A stretch of 64,000 nucleotides of DNA, from positions 79,044,447-79,108,446 of the forward strand of contig CM055265.1 in assembly GCA_029237695.1 (NCBI GenBank). The letters run 5' to 3'. Under the pieces are notes generated by a model. The model saw only the letters and a list, made by a program, of their open reading frames with translations, did no database searches and was not told the origin of the DNA. Source of the DNA: Conchocele bisecta. Lineage: Eukaryota; Mollusca; Bivalvia; Lucinida; Thyasiridae. A program made the translations under genes and the position numbers. Below are positions 11,251 through 23,990 of the stretch, in pieces (position 1 is the stretch's first letter; each line of letters begins with the position of its first letter).

Positions 11251-11437
11251 GTTCAGTGAAAATTGTTCCAGCAATCGTCCTGGCCTCCGCAATAGCAGAA
11301 AACAGCACCGCTTAGTCCAATTGCAGCTTAGTCACTACTAAAACCACATTTGATGACCTTCAGTAAGTGACTGGGAGCAAGACGTGTGTCTGGAGGTACG
11401 GTAGTAGGAATGAGAATGGGCTGCCCTTGGGATGATA

Positions 11438-13555
11438 TCACACATGCTCTGTTGGGGCAAGGACAGGAGAGTCTGTCTTGAGGCAATCCCGCCAGGTTAC
11501 CACTGCCAGATGACCACGTAGGGCGTTCTCTCTGAATGCTGTCTCAGTTGGAGGAAGGGAGCAGAGCTTTGGTGGCTGAAGAGCGTTTCGTCTCATCTTG
11601 TTCTGCCACATGTTGACCCGCGCTGAATCGAGAGAGTCACAGTCACTCATTGTATAGCATGCCAATCTGATGGATCTTGCCTCCGCCAACAGCCTGTGGC
11701 ATTGTTCCATGGGTAAAGAGCTGTCGCAAAACACATCGAACTTCACGGCAGTGCATTCAATTAGCGCTAAATATAATTTAGAAATATGCATATAGCATTG
11801 GTTAGTACATTGGATATGTTAAAGGTACATGCCCACGCAGTAGGCACAACATGTTCTTTATAGGAATTAAATAAGTGTATAATTATGTCACTATTCCACC
11901 AGTTCTAAAAATTACGAGTGCCCGCTATACAAATATAATCATTTATTAATTATCAATTTACTGTTAGCGACGCGCGGTGGTAACAGTCTATTTTGATAAT
12001 GTGCGGGGACGACGACTTTCACATCACGGCTTGCGGTGCGCATGCGCAGTATGCTACGCGCGCCAGTAAGCTTCCCAATATGTAAACAAGAATATCAACA
12101 TGTCGAAACGTCCAGGACGGAAATTGTATGAAACGACGTCGGCCAAAAAAAGGCGAAATGTCTGAGGGACAGGCAGTACAGAGAGAGAGAGAGTGGTTAA
12201 TATTGGCGACCAGATCACCAAATGGAAAGAGTTACGTGGAGATTTAGATTTGGACTCGAACAGAGATTTTTCTTCTCAACTTCCGATACTTCACTGCACA
12301 TGTAAAATATGTGATATGATTGACCGTGTCACGTGACGCGTGTTGGTAAAAATAGCACGAGGTCGGAACATACCCTTTCTGGTCTAAGCATATAAAATGC
12401 GATTTAACACCAATTAACACGCGCCGTAATTAAAAATAACTCGTTAGTGGGTAGACAAATGGCTCATATAAGACATGACAGAAAATGAAAAGTAGTAGTA
12501 CAGTGTAACCTGCTGCGTGGGCATGTACCTTTAATTACCTTGCAGTACCTTCAGCACGATACCCTTTCCAATACCGTAATGACTGGCGACCGTGTATCAG
12601 CCTGTAAGAGCTTGTGCACCGAGGAGACAGGGAATAATAGAGACATTCTCCTGCACAGTTGCATCAATGTCAATGACTAGACCCTTCAGTGGCGATTGTA
12701 GTGGCCAGCGTTGATTGATCCACTATGGCGGAAGTGCAGCAGTAGTGCAAAAACATCGGTGTCATTAGCCACCGTGACAAGGTACTGTATCTCTGTACAT
12801 TCCTTGTTGGTGCGTTTTGCCACCACATCTAACGCTGCCTCCAGATTGTCATCAATATCATCATCTTTGATCATCTTCAGGGTAGCGATAGCATTATCTC
12901 GGAAGAATATTAGTGATCTGTAACCAGGTGCTGAGAGCAGAACCAACTATTTCACCTTCTCGCAAATGAAGTTGATTAACGTCGATCGTCTCAATGGGCT
13001 TCCAAGGAGCTCCACATAGCGATACATAAGCGCCACCGCCAAATGTGAAATCTACCCACTACCCCTATTTGACAAATGTCTCTAGCATTGTTAGGAAAGT
13101 TAGGTGGTGCCACATTCTTAGTGCCACCTGAGATTGGCCACTGTAGAAACGTGAATAGCAATCTCTATGATAACGTGCGTCGGCTGCGTGAAGATCAGCT
13201 GCTCTGACTGAGACCAGATAAGCTTTCAAGCACATCACTAGCAATAGAAGCACATCACGACTATAGAAGCATTGGTGAAACCAATCAAAGGGAGACCCTA
13301 CACCTGACCGTGTTCTCTTCTCAGGAACTGGACATGATCCTGATGTTGCTCGTTTCCGCTCGTCTGATGAGTGTTTGACATATATAAGGTACAATGACAC
13401 ATTTTTGTACGATATTTCGCTTGATACGTGGGAAGTTCTGATTGCAAATTATCTACTGGCTTCCATAACAGTTTGCAGTCCGTCCCCATCACTCTGGCTC
13501 GCCTGGAGTCTTTCATTGTCTGGGCAGTTTCGGAATTTGAAAAAGCATTTGTCAT
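11438..13555 (-). pseudogene. Decayed multi-exon gene of a repetitive invertebrate family
   Basis: Minus-strand fragments in order. 13065-13555 has basic/Cys-containing segments and an A-D-L-H-A-A-D-A-R-Y-H-R-D-C-Y motif. 12541-12946 has D-T-D-V-F-A-L-L-L-H followed by L-L-G-A-Q-A-L-T-G and G-I-G-K-G-I-V-L-K. 11438-11760 has R-V-N-M-W, P-P-K-L-C-S-L-P-P-T and R-G-H-L-A-V-V-T-W. I recognise this order from uncharacterised multicopy invertebrate proteins. The DTDV plus G-x-G-I-G-K pattern resembles PIN/FEN-type nuclease folds, which is inference. Frames are broken, with a stop after the A-L-T-G motif, and a TTAA element is inserted between the last two fragments. It is probably transposon-associated. 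Confidence 0.5.
11819..12534. mobile_element. TTAA-flanked element, copy A (716 bp)
   Basis: TTAA then AGGTACATGCCCACGCAG at the left, and the inverted CTGCGTGGGCATGTACCT then TTAA at the right. A TTAA target duplication is known for piggyBac and Kolobok transposons. Unlike copies B and C, it holds a coding remnant at 12100-12300 (M-S-K-R-P-G-R-K start, then frameshifted W-K-E-L-R-G-D-L and L-P-I-L-H-C) that resembles the start of a transposon protein. It is inserted in the decayed gene at 11438-13555. Confidence 0.75.
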
Positions 13556-14789
13556 CCATTGTGATCATCCACCATCAATATAGGACTATTAATAACTGCA
13601 CTACGCTTGACTGTTAGTCACACCAGCACCACATATTTGGTTATTAACATAACCACCACAGTAAAATCATCTATCCCCTAGATTTAGATTGCAGGATATC
13701 TAATATACAACACACAAAAGGATAAAATTTGAGGTTTGAGTACATGACATGCATGTTTGAGTACATAACATTAACACTTACTAAAATATATCCAGCTAAC
13801 TATTTATGTCTAATACAGAGCGAGCTAGTGATGGGGTAATGTTTAACCAAGTAATTGTGCGCCAAAGGCAGATAGAGAATAGTTACTGTATAATGTTTAT
13901 ATTGTGTTTGCACATGTATAGAAAAGCGGGCGTTAGCGATTATGGGGACAAAGGGATCCCCCTCTACGCACATCAACTACACACATATGTGCACACAGTC
14001 ATGCGTGGATACAATCATTTGTGTGTGTTGGGTTCAAGACTAGATTAAGATTGTGAAATTATTCCATGCATGACCAATATCATATGATCCCCACCCCCTC
14101 CAAATACATAAAATTTGGCCCAGAAATCAACATCAACAAAAACATGGCGAGGCGGGGACCCTAGCAGAGCAAACCAGTTTTCTACCTGCAACAATACTAC
14201 CCCACCCCAGCCCAGCCAGACTAGTTGTAGTTTGTGCACGGAGATAGTGGTCGTGTGTCATTGAAATGGACATTGGAGGTGTCACATTTGGGTTTGCTCC
14301 ATGGTAATGGGTAAGAAGAAGAACCTACCCAGCATGAGAAAGTTATATGTCATTAATTATTTAACTTACTCAACTTGTGTCATTGAGAAATGTTGCCAAC
14401 AAAAAAAACAGTATATTTTGTTCTTGTTGGTGGTGTTGTTTCCAGTTTCCTCTGCGCTTATTTTCGCCACCACCAGACTAGAAAAACCTGAGATCATATT
14501 ATAAAGCGTGATATAAAACAAATATTCAACCACCGTGTTGTTTTTGGCCGGAATTAGGTGAGGGTGCAGACCCGGTGGACCAACCCATGGATCCGTGCCT
14601 GACAAAGCATATATTGTGACACAATAATGTTAAATGGCTTTGAAAATGATCTGTGACATTGTTTGTGACGTCAAATTTGAAACCTAAAATAACATAAAAA
14701 ATGAATTGATCATGTCGAAATTAGCTAAAAATGTGGTATCACTTGTGACTCTAGGTCCACTGGTTGAATAGTATATTTTAGTGAGTACC
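13556..14789. other. Noncoding spacer
   Basis: No gene supported. The stretch around 14080-14240 is C-rich (CCCCACCCCCTCC, CCCCACCCCAGCCCAGCC), and the rest is AT-rich. Short open frames here have no recognisable domains. Confidence 0.4.
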
Positions 14790-15280
14790 GGAGGCAATGT
14801 TGGTGGCCATATTGCATTTCTCAGATTGCTTAAGGATATCCGGTGCATATTTGTTAGTCAATACAAGATGCATAGAAGCCTCAGTTACATGTGTGTTGGT
14901 CAAGTGAACCTACTTATTGCACATACAATGTTTTTTACTTTATTTGCAAGCAATTTGATTGGAATGATGCCGCCAATCGTGGCCATCTTGAATTTCGTTG
15001 TCAATAAAGTGGCTAATCACAAAAATAACTTAGGAAATGGATTGCTCGCCCTCAAATTAGTCAAAAACGATATATTATTTAGGTTTCTAACCCCTTGGGT
15101 TAAACAGTTAATTTTTTATTTCTGTCAAAATGGCCACCGGCGGCCATCTTGGATTTCTCGGATTGCTCAAGGATATCCTGTTGTTATCCGCCTGATATTC
15201 GTCATAGAGGTCCCCATCAAGTATAATCCAGAAAGAAAAAAACTTTATCAGCCGATGCAGGGTATATGTGTCTGGCTGTC
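14790..15280 (-). repeat. Right arm of ~490-bp inverted repeat
   Basis: Inverted partner of 10780-11250. It also has an internal partial duplication, since a CTCRGATTGCTYAAGGATATCC block occurs near 14820 and again near 15158. A long open frame crosses it on the plus strand, but its product has no recognisable domain and I treat it as chance. Confidence 0.65.
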
Positions 15281-15652
15281 TGACTTTCTTGGAACTATTT
15301 TCTTCGTAGAAAATTATTTGTGTGATCCGTCCGGTATGACCTGCTCAACCAGCTTGCAATCCGGTACACTGAATCCTTTTCACAAATTGTACCGCATTTT
15401 CGTGATTTATATATTTGTATATACGTTATTACATGTACCTGTATCAAAATGTGAATAAAATATTGTTTAAACTAATCCGGTACGATTTTCCAACTAGACA
15501 CGATAAAGAGCGCATTAGAAATAGGTTAACCGCATTGTAATTTTGAAATTTGCGACGTATATCAGAAAATGGTAGGTATGAAAACATGTTTAATGATTTT
15601 CAAAATTACAATACAGTTAACCATATATTATAATAATGTATAATGTTTTATA

Positions 15653-16170
15653 TTAAATGTACATGCCCAGTCAGTAGGCACAAAATGTTCTTTATAGGAA
15701 TTAAATAATTTTTTTTTTTTTTTTTTTTTTTTTTTACGTTTGGAATGCTTGTGTCATTATTCCACCAGTTCTAATAATTACGAGTTCCCGCTATACAGAT
15801 ATAAGCATTTAGTATTTATTTTACTGATAGTGACACGCGGTGGTATCAGGCTATTTTCATATGCAAATGAGGCATAATATTTTTTAATTATTTTTACAAA
15901 TCACCTGAAAAAAATAATATTTTCAACAGATTATAAAGTATGATTATTGCACATTACAAAATAAATACAGACCATAAATAGTAATTTAAGGAAACTCGGT
16001 TAGCGCCTCTGATATCAGTGTGAAAAATTACGTCTGTATAATAATGCCAATCAATACGTGGGGTATTGGTGAATTTATGTTCATTTTTCCACAAAATGTC
16101 ATATCTACAGAATATACAAAACTATCTGTATCCCTATATTATAACCTACTGAGTAGGCATGTACATTTAA
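15653..16170. mobile_element. TTAA-flanked element, copy B (518 bp)
   Basis: TTAA, then ATGTACATGCCCAGTCAGTA; ends with CTACTGAGTAGGCATGTACAT, then TTAA. Internally it shares TTCTTTATAGGAATTAAAT, CCACCAGTTCTAA and CATATGCAAATGAGGCAT with copy C (59462-59971). A T-run of 25 or more occurs at about 15708. It is noncoding. Confidence 0.75.
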
Positions 16171-17000
16171 CTATGGTTGTTTTTTCGCTCGCTTTGTACA
16201 AACTGTGTACATGTTGTACATTTTTATCAGAATCTTACATCTTACAAGTTTATGTAAATAGTGTTGGGTGTCATTTTGTGTACTATTTTAACTTTATACA
16301 TGACGTGTGACACTTTAATAAACTAGTCCATACCATACAGCCTGTTCCACCTTTTTCTGCCGATGCACTTAAAATGTATGTAAATGTAAGTATTTTTTCA
16401 TCAATAACAAAAAAAGTAACCCTTCCCAAAAAGATTTATTTTATGAAATTCCGCAAAATATTGATTTTATTGCAGGTCACTCTCTACCTCATGTTTGCCA
16501 CAAGTTAAATTCCCATGGGAACATTGATTTTTCGCATTTCGCAATACAATCGATATGATCGTGGGGTAGGTTTTCAGGTTAGTTGGTGTTTTCGGGGTAT
16601 TCCGAATGTGTCAATTTTATGAGCACGCGCGAGGTCGCGATCGGTTTTGTTGCAGACGATGTAAATAAACTTGACCTAATTGACATTTTGAGACACAAGA
16701 AAATGCGGCCAAAACAGGCATTATAGTACTTTTCCATGATTTAAGCTAATTTGTACTTGTTAGACAACACTAAATTATTTTTTTTCTGGCATTACCTATC
16801 TCAATGAAGTGTTGTAATCGCGCAATAAACAATTAAAACTGCAACCTTGTCATATTCTCCTTCATGTCGCTTCATTAATTCTGAAAGTAAGCTATCAGCC
16901 AATGTAAACGCGAGTAATCTTGTATGCGTGAGGGACTTTACAACAGTATTTTCACATTTCTTAGCTGTTACACCCCAAATTCAGAGTGGGAATGCTTCTA
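16171..17000. other. Intergenic sequence, nothing recognised
   Basis: AT-rich, with no supported gene, tandem repeat or terminus pair. Confidence 0.4.
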
Positions 17001-17262
17001 TAGCCTATTTCACCAACATTGCAAAGTATACTTATTTAGCAAAGTATACTTTTATTATACTGAATTTATTACATTATCACAGCCATTTTGGCTGTGATAA
17101 TGTAATAAATTTAGTATAATAATTCTGCATACTTTTAATCATCAAATGTATGCAGTGGGTAGTTATATATGACATACTGCATTTCGGGAAAAATAAATGA
17201 TTACTCCCTCAAAGTATACTTTGCTAGATAAGTATACTTTGCAATTTTGATGAAATCGGCTA
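17001..17262. mobile_element. MITE with ATTTCACCAAAATTGC ends, copy 2
   Basis: TAGCCTATTTCACCAACATT at the left and the inverted AATTTTGATGAAATCGGCTA at the right. It has the same central ATTATCACAGCCA palindrome as 5332-5636 but is 40 bp shorter. Its nearly complete ~35-bp ends define the family better than copy 1. Confidence 0.85.
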
Positions 17263-17935
17263 CTGAAACTTCAGACTGAATGAAGTACAGTAAATCCAAA
17301 CTGAAACAGTACAATAATTGCCTAACTGATGTCTGTGACGTGATATAGAGAATGGTAGGTTAGTGCCATGAATGGGTAATAATAATAATAACCCCAGCCA
17401 CCGCACATATTCATACGCAGTGATTATGTCGTATTGACAGGATATCAAAAACGTTTCACGGCACCGTGTTTCACGGCACATACGCACTGTGTTGACGGGA
17501 TAAACTGACTATGCACAGACGATTTTAGACAGATTAAAAGCAACAGCATCCTTTCTTCTACACAAGGTATGTACATGTCGAAATGGTGAACAGAGCATTA
17601 ATATAGTCAGACTGCGCGGATGCACATAAACATAATAAGGCGCTTTTTGTCAAGCAAACCCAATGTACATATTCATCCCAGTGTGTTTAACCCGTTTAAT
17701 TATTTTTGTTCAGGTTTGGAAAATCTTCATTGTCCCCGGAATAGGTTTGTGGTGGGTCGGGGCCATCCCATACAAACCGTACATAATTATACGTCCACGT
17801 ACAGGTACAAATACAAAATATACGCCAGGTACAAATACAAAATATACAATTACAGATATTCACCCTCTTTTACTCTTGCAGTACTAGGTAGGTATGACTG
17901 TTCTATTATTTTTGTAAGACTGCATGGCTGAGTGG
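17263..17935. other. Spacer before the satellite
   Basis: No supported gene. A 21-22-bp duplication (AGGTACAAATACAAAATATAC) occurs at 17802-17846. The first satellite copy starts at about 17936. Confidence 0.45.
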
Positions 17936-20900
17936 TACAGTAGAATCGTCACTAATGAGAGCGCTAGAAAAGATATCAAAAACTTGCCCGTGTTATTAAA
18001 TAAAAGACAGTAGTACAGTAGAATCGTCACTAATGAGAGAGCTAAATTGCAATAAAAAAGTTGCCCGTGTTATTAAAAAAAAGACAGTAGTATAGTAGAA
18101 TCGTCACTAATGAGAGAGCTAAATTGCAATAAAAAAGTTGCCCGTGTTATTAAATAAAAGACAGTAGTACAGTAGAATCGTCACTAATGAGAGAGCTAAA
18201 TTGTAATACAAAAGTTGCCCGTGTTATTAAATAAAAGACAGTAGTACAGTAGAATCGTCACTAAGGAGAGAGCTAAATTGCAATACAAAACTTGCCCGTG
18301 TTATTAAATAAAATACAGTAGTAGAGTAGAATCGTTACTAATGAGAGAGCTCAATTGCAATAAAAAAGTTGCCCGTGTTATTAAATAAAAGACAGTAGTA
18401 CTGTAGAATCGTCACTAATGAGAGAGCTAAATTGCAATACAAAAGTTGCCCGTGTTATTAAATAAAAGACAGTAGTACAGTAGAATCTTCACTAATGAGA
18501 GAGCTAAATTGCAATAAAAACCTTGCCCGTTGTTATTTACATAGTTACAGTAGAAATCGTCACAATGAGAAGAGTAAATTTGCAATAAAAAAGTTGCCCT
18601 GTTTATTAAATAAAACACAGTAGTACTGAGAAATCGTCACTAATGAAGAGCTAAATTGCAATACAAAACTTGCCCGTGTTATTAAATAAAAGACAGTAGT
18701 ACAGTAGGTCGCACAATAATGAGAGAGCTAAATTGCATACAAAACTTGCCCGTGTTATTAAATAAAGACAGTAGTACAGTAGAATCGTCACTAATTATGA
18801 GAGCTAAATTGCAATTACAAAAAGTTGCCCCTGTTATTAAATAAAAGAACAGTAGTACAGTAGAATCGTCACTAATGAGAGAGCTAAATTGCAATAAAAA
18901 AGTTGCCCTTTAAAAAGTTAAATTAAAAAAAAGAACTGTAGTTTTTATTCAGTAGAATCATCACTAATGGGAGCTAAATTGTCCAAAAGAAAAACCTTGC
19001 CCGTGTTATAAATAAAAGACAGTAGTACAGTAGAATCGCTCTTAATTAGAGAGCAAATTGCAATAAAAAAAAGTTGCCGTGTTATTAAATAAAAGACAGT
19101 AGTACAGTAGAATCATAACTAATGAGAGTGCTAAATTGCAATAAAAAACCTTGCCGTGTTTTTAATTAAATAAAAGACAGTAGTACAGTAGAATCGTTCA
19201 CTAATGAGAGCTAAATTGCAATAAAAACTTTGCCCGTGTTATTAAATAAAAGACAGTAGTACAGTAGAATCGTCAATAATGAGAGAGCTAAATTGCAATA
19301 AAAAACATTGTCCGTGTTATTAAATAAAATACAGTAGTACAGTAGAATCGTCACTAATGAGAGAGCTAAATTGCAATAAAAACAAAAAACCTTGCCCGTG
19401 TTAATTAAATAAAAGACAGTAGTACAGTAGAATCGTCACTAATTGAGAGAGCAATTGCAATACAAAATTGCCCGTGTTATTAAATAAAAGACAGTAGTAC
19501 AGTAGAATCGTCACTAATAGAGTAGCTGAATTGCAATAAAAATAAAACCTTGCCCGTATTAAATTAAATAAAACAGTTATTGCAGAATCGTTACTAATGC
19601 GGTAGCTAAAATTCAATAAAAAAAACCTTGCCCGTATTATTAATAAAAGAGCCGTATACAGTAGAATCGGCACTATGAGAGTGCAAATTGGCAATAAAAA
19701 CCTTGCCCGTGTTATTTAATAAAAGACAGTAGTACAGTAGAATCGTCACTAATGAGAGAGCTAAATTGCAATAAAAAAGTTGCCCGTGTTATTAAATAAA
19801 ATACAGTAGTACAGTAGAATCGTCACTAATGAGAGAGCTAAATTGCAATAAAAAAGTTGCCCGTGTTATTAAATAAAAGACAGTAGTACAGTAGAATCGT
19901 CACTAATGAGAGAGCTAAATTGCAATAAAAAAGTTGCCCGTGTTATTAAATGAAAGACAGTAGTACAGTAGAATCGTTATTAAATAAAAGACAGTAGTAC
20001 AGTAGAATCATCACTAATGAGAGAGCTAAATTGCAATACAAAAGTTGCCCGTGTTATTAAATAAAAGACAGTAGTACAGTAGAATCGTCACTAATGAGAG
20101 AGCTAAATTGCAATAAAAAGGTTGCCCGTGTTATTAAATAAAAGACAGTAGTACAGGAGAATCGTCACTAATGAGAGAGCTAAAATGCAATAAAAACCTT
20201 GCCCGTGTTATTAAATAAAAGACAGTAGTACAGTAGAATCGTCACTAATGAGAGAGCTGAATTGCAATAAAAACCTTGCCCGTATTATTAAATAAAAGAC
20301 AGTAGTACAGTAGAATCGTCACTAATGAGAGAGCTAAATTGCAATAAAAACATTGCCCGTTTTATTAAATAAAAGACAGTAGTACAGTAGAATCGTCACT
20401 AATGAGAGAGCTAAATTGCAATAAAAACCTTGCCCGTGTTATTAAATAAAAGACAGTAGTACAGTAGAATCGTCACTAATGAGAGAGCTAAATTGCAATA
20501 CAAAACTTGCCCGTGTTATTAAATAAAAGACAGTAGTACAGTAGAATCGTCACTAATGAGAGAGCTGATTTGCAATAAAAACCTTGCCCGTATTATTAAA
20601 TAAAAGACAGTAGTACAGTAGAATCGTCACTAATGAGGGAGCTAAATTGCAATAAAAACCTTGCCCGTATTATTAAATAAAAGACAGTAGTACAGTAGAA
20701 TCGTCACTAATGAGAGAGCTAAATTGCAATAAAAACCTTGCCCGTGTTATTTAATAAAAGACAGTAGTACAGTAGAATCGTCACTAATGAGAGAGCTAAA
20801 TTGCAATAAAAAAGTTGCCCGTGTTATTAAATAGAGTAGTACAGTAGAATCGTCACTAATGAGAGAGCTAAATTGCAATAAAAAAGTTGCCCGTGTTATT

Positions 20901-21393
20901 AAATAAAAGACAGTAGTACAGTAGAATCGTCACTAATGAGAGAGCTAAATTGCAATAAAAAAGTTGCCCGTGTTATTAAATGAAAGACATTAGTACAGTA
21001 GAATCGTTATTAAATAAAAGACAGTAGTACAGTAGAATCATCACTAATGAGAGAGCTAAATTGCAATACAAAAGTTGCCCGTGTTATTAAATAAAAGACA
21101 GTAGTACAGTAGAATCGTCACTAATGAGAGAGCTAAATTGCAATAAAAAACTTGCCCGTGTTATTAAATAAAAGACAGTAGTACAGTAGAATCGTCACTA
21201 ATGAGAGAGCTAAATTGCAATAAAAAACTTGCCCGTGTTATTAAATAAAAGACAGTAGTACAGTAGAATTGTCACTAATGAGAGAGCTAAATTGCAATAA
21301 AAACCTTGCCCGTGTTATTAAATAAAATACAGTAGTACAGTAGAATCGTCACTAATGAGAGAGCTAAATTGCAATAAAAAACTTGCCCGTGTG
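17936..21393. repeat. 77-bp satellite array 1
   Basis: About 45 copies of a 77-bp unit (GCCCGTGTTATTAAATAAAA...GAGAGAGCTAAATTGCAATA). Most copies are over 90% alike, but 18500-19700 is full of small indels. A shortened unit containing ATTAAATGAAAGACA recurs at 19951 and 20981, 1030 bp apart, which indicates a higher-order repeat. Confidence 0.97.
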
Positions 21394-23990
21394 GGTTAGT
21401 TTACTTATTCAATGTTCAATATTGAACTAACCCTAATGCTATTCATTTGCTAACATAACTCTAGTACTATTCACCCCTATGACCTAACCATACCTGTGTT
21501 ACTAGATACATTCCCTACAATTTTAACATTTTTTGGTTCATATGCCCTAATTTTGACTGCTAACCATACCACAATGCTTTCAATTCCCTAAGGCTTACCT
21601 TTATTTTTATATATTGACCTAACCCTACCTATATTACTAGACACATCCCTAAGATTATTATTATTACTAACAATTTTTGACAAGAAACCCTGATTTTGAC
21701 TGCTGGCCTAACCCCAATTTTGAATGTTAACCTAACCGTAACACTTTTTCATACTCTAAGGTTTATCCCTAATTTTGTTTGCTAACTAACCCTAATTTTG
21801 ATTGCTAACTAACCTGAGTTAGCAGTTGTCCTCTTAGGATTATCACTACCTATGGTATTTAACACACCCCTAGGATTATTATGATTATTAATAAACGACT
21901 TTGATAGAGACTCCCTAATTTTGACTGCTAACCTTTCCCTAATGCTTTCCATTCCCTAAGGCTTATCCATATATATTTTTAAACCTAACCCTACCTATAT
22001 TACTAGACACTACCTATATTACTAGACACTACCTATATTACTAGACACATCCCTAGGATTATCATTATTATTACTTACCAATTTTTGAGAAGATTCCCTA
22101 ACTTTGACTGCTGACCTGACCCTAATTTTGAATGTTAACTAACCTAACCATGGCGGTTTTCATATCTAAGGCTTATCCCTTATTTTAACTGATAACTAAC
22201 CTAAGTGCTAGTCGTTTTTTTATGCGTATCACTACCTATAGTACTTGATACATCCCTAAGATTATAATTACAATGTCACCACTTTGTGTATAATTATATA
22301 TAATAAAATGTTTACAGTGTAGATCCTGATGAGCCGGCTCACTAGGTGCTATCTCAGATGGAACTGCATTGATTTATCTTATTTTTTTTATGAAGGAATC
22401 AAACAACACATTCCTCTTTTCTAAATTAATCGGGATATATTTTTTAGAATAATTTTTTTTGGTTGTAAAAATAAAAATTAAAAATTGAATATTTTTTAAA
22501 AAAAATTATTAAATTTTTTTTATTTTTTTTTTTTTATTATAAAGTGCTAGTCGTTCTTTTATGCGTATCACTACCTATAGTAATTGATACATCCCTAAGA
22601 TTATAATTAAAATGTCACCACTTTGTGTATAATTATATATAATAAAATGTTTACAGTGTAGATCCTGATGAGCCGGCTCGGCAAACTAGGTGATATCTCA
22701 GATGGAACTGCATTGGTTTATCTTATTTTGATGAAGGAATCAAACAACACATTCCTCTTTTCTAAATTAATCGGGATATATTTTTTAGAATAATTATTTT
22801 GGTTGTAAAAATAAAAATTAAAAATTAAATATTTTTGAAGAAAAAAAATTTATTTAAATATTTTTAAAAACAAATTATTATAATTTTTTTTTATTATAGC
22901 ATCAGGGGTGGTGATATTGTAAACTTGCAATTTGAACTATTGTATGCATTGTTATACATGTTTTTAGCCATATTAAATTTTGTATACACGTTAGATGCTT
23001 AATAGGTGCAAACTATGTAGTGTGGGTTGTTTATTTATTCAGTATTCACTATACAGTGTGGGTTAGTTTAATTATTCAGTTTTTAATATTGAGCTGACCC
23101 TTATGCTATTTATCTCCTATTTTTGACTGCTGACATAACCCTAATACTATTCACCCCTAAGTTCTAACCATACCTGTATTACTAGACACATTCCCTACAA
23201 TTATTACTATTACTTAACAATTTTGGACATGATACCCTAATTTTGACTGCTAACCGTACCCTAATGTTTTCAATCCCCTAAGGCTTATCCTTATTTTTCA
23301 ATATTGAACCTAACCCTACCTATATTACTAGAAACATCCCTAGGATTATTATTATTACTCAACAAATTTTGACAAGATCCCCTGGTTTTGAATGCAGACC
23401 TAACCCAAATTTGAATATTAACCTAACCCTAGCACTTTTCATACTCTAAGACTTATCCCTAATTTTGACTGCTAACTAACCTGAGTTAGTTGTCGTCCTA
23501 TTAGGATTATCACTACCTGTGATACTTAACACATCCCTATGATTATTATTATCATTACTAAACTACTTAGATAGAGATTCCCTAATTTTGACTGCTAACC
23601 TTACCCTAACGCTTTCCATCCCCTAAGGCTTATCCATATTTTTAAATTTCAAACCTATCCCACCCTATCTATATTACTAGACATTACCTATATTACTAGA
23701 CACGTCCCTAGGATTATTATTATTATTACTCAGCAAATTTTGACTAGATCCCCTAATTTTGACTACTGACCTAACCCTAATTTTGAATGTTAACCTAACC
23801 CTAGCGGTTTTCATACTCTAAGGTTATCCCTAATTTTAACTGATAACTAACCTGAGTGCTAGTCGTCCTCTTATAAATATCATTACCTATGGTACTAGAT
23901 ACATCCCTAGGATTATAATTACAAAACTATTTGATGGAGATTCCCTAAATTTGACCGCTGACATAATCCTAATGCTTTTCATTTATCTTA
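21394..23990. repeat. Degenerate ~350-bp repeat with a large duplication
   Basis: Blocks such as CCCTAATTTTGACTGCTAAC, CCCTAAGGCTTATCC and TATTACTAGACACATCCCTA recur every ~350 bp. The segment 21390-22260 is related to 23070-23930, and both start with GTGTGGGTTAGTTTA. Between them 22203-22545 and 22546-22885 are two close copies of a ~343-bp segment ending in a T/A-rich tract. It is noncoding. CCCTAA is frequent but not in tandem, so this is not telomeric DNA. Confidence 0.7.

Noticed and set aside
14781..15458. 225-codon plus-strand open frame as a gene
   Set aside because: It lies across a repeat arm that is also present inverted at 10780-11250, has no recognisable domain and starts at a non-ATG codon.
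17936..21393. CRISPR-like array
   Set aside because: Units are contiguous 77-bp satellite copies without unique spacers, in a eukaryotic setting.
21394..23990. Interstitial telomere repeats (many CCCTAA)
   Set aside because: CCCTAA occurs singly within a ~350-bp diverged unit, never as a tandem hexamer array.
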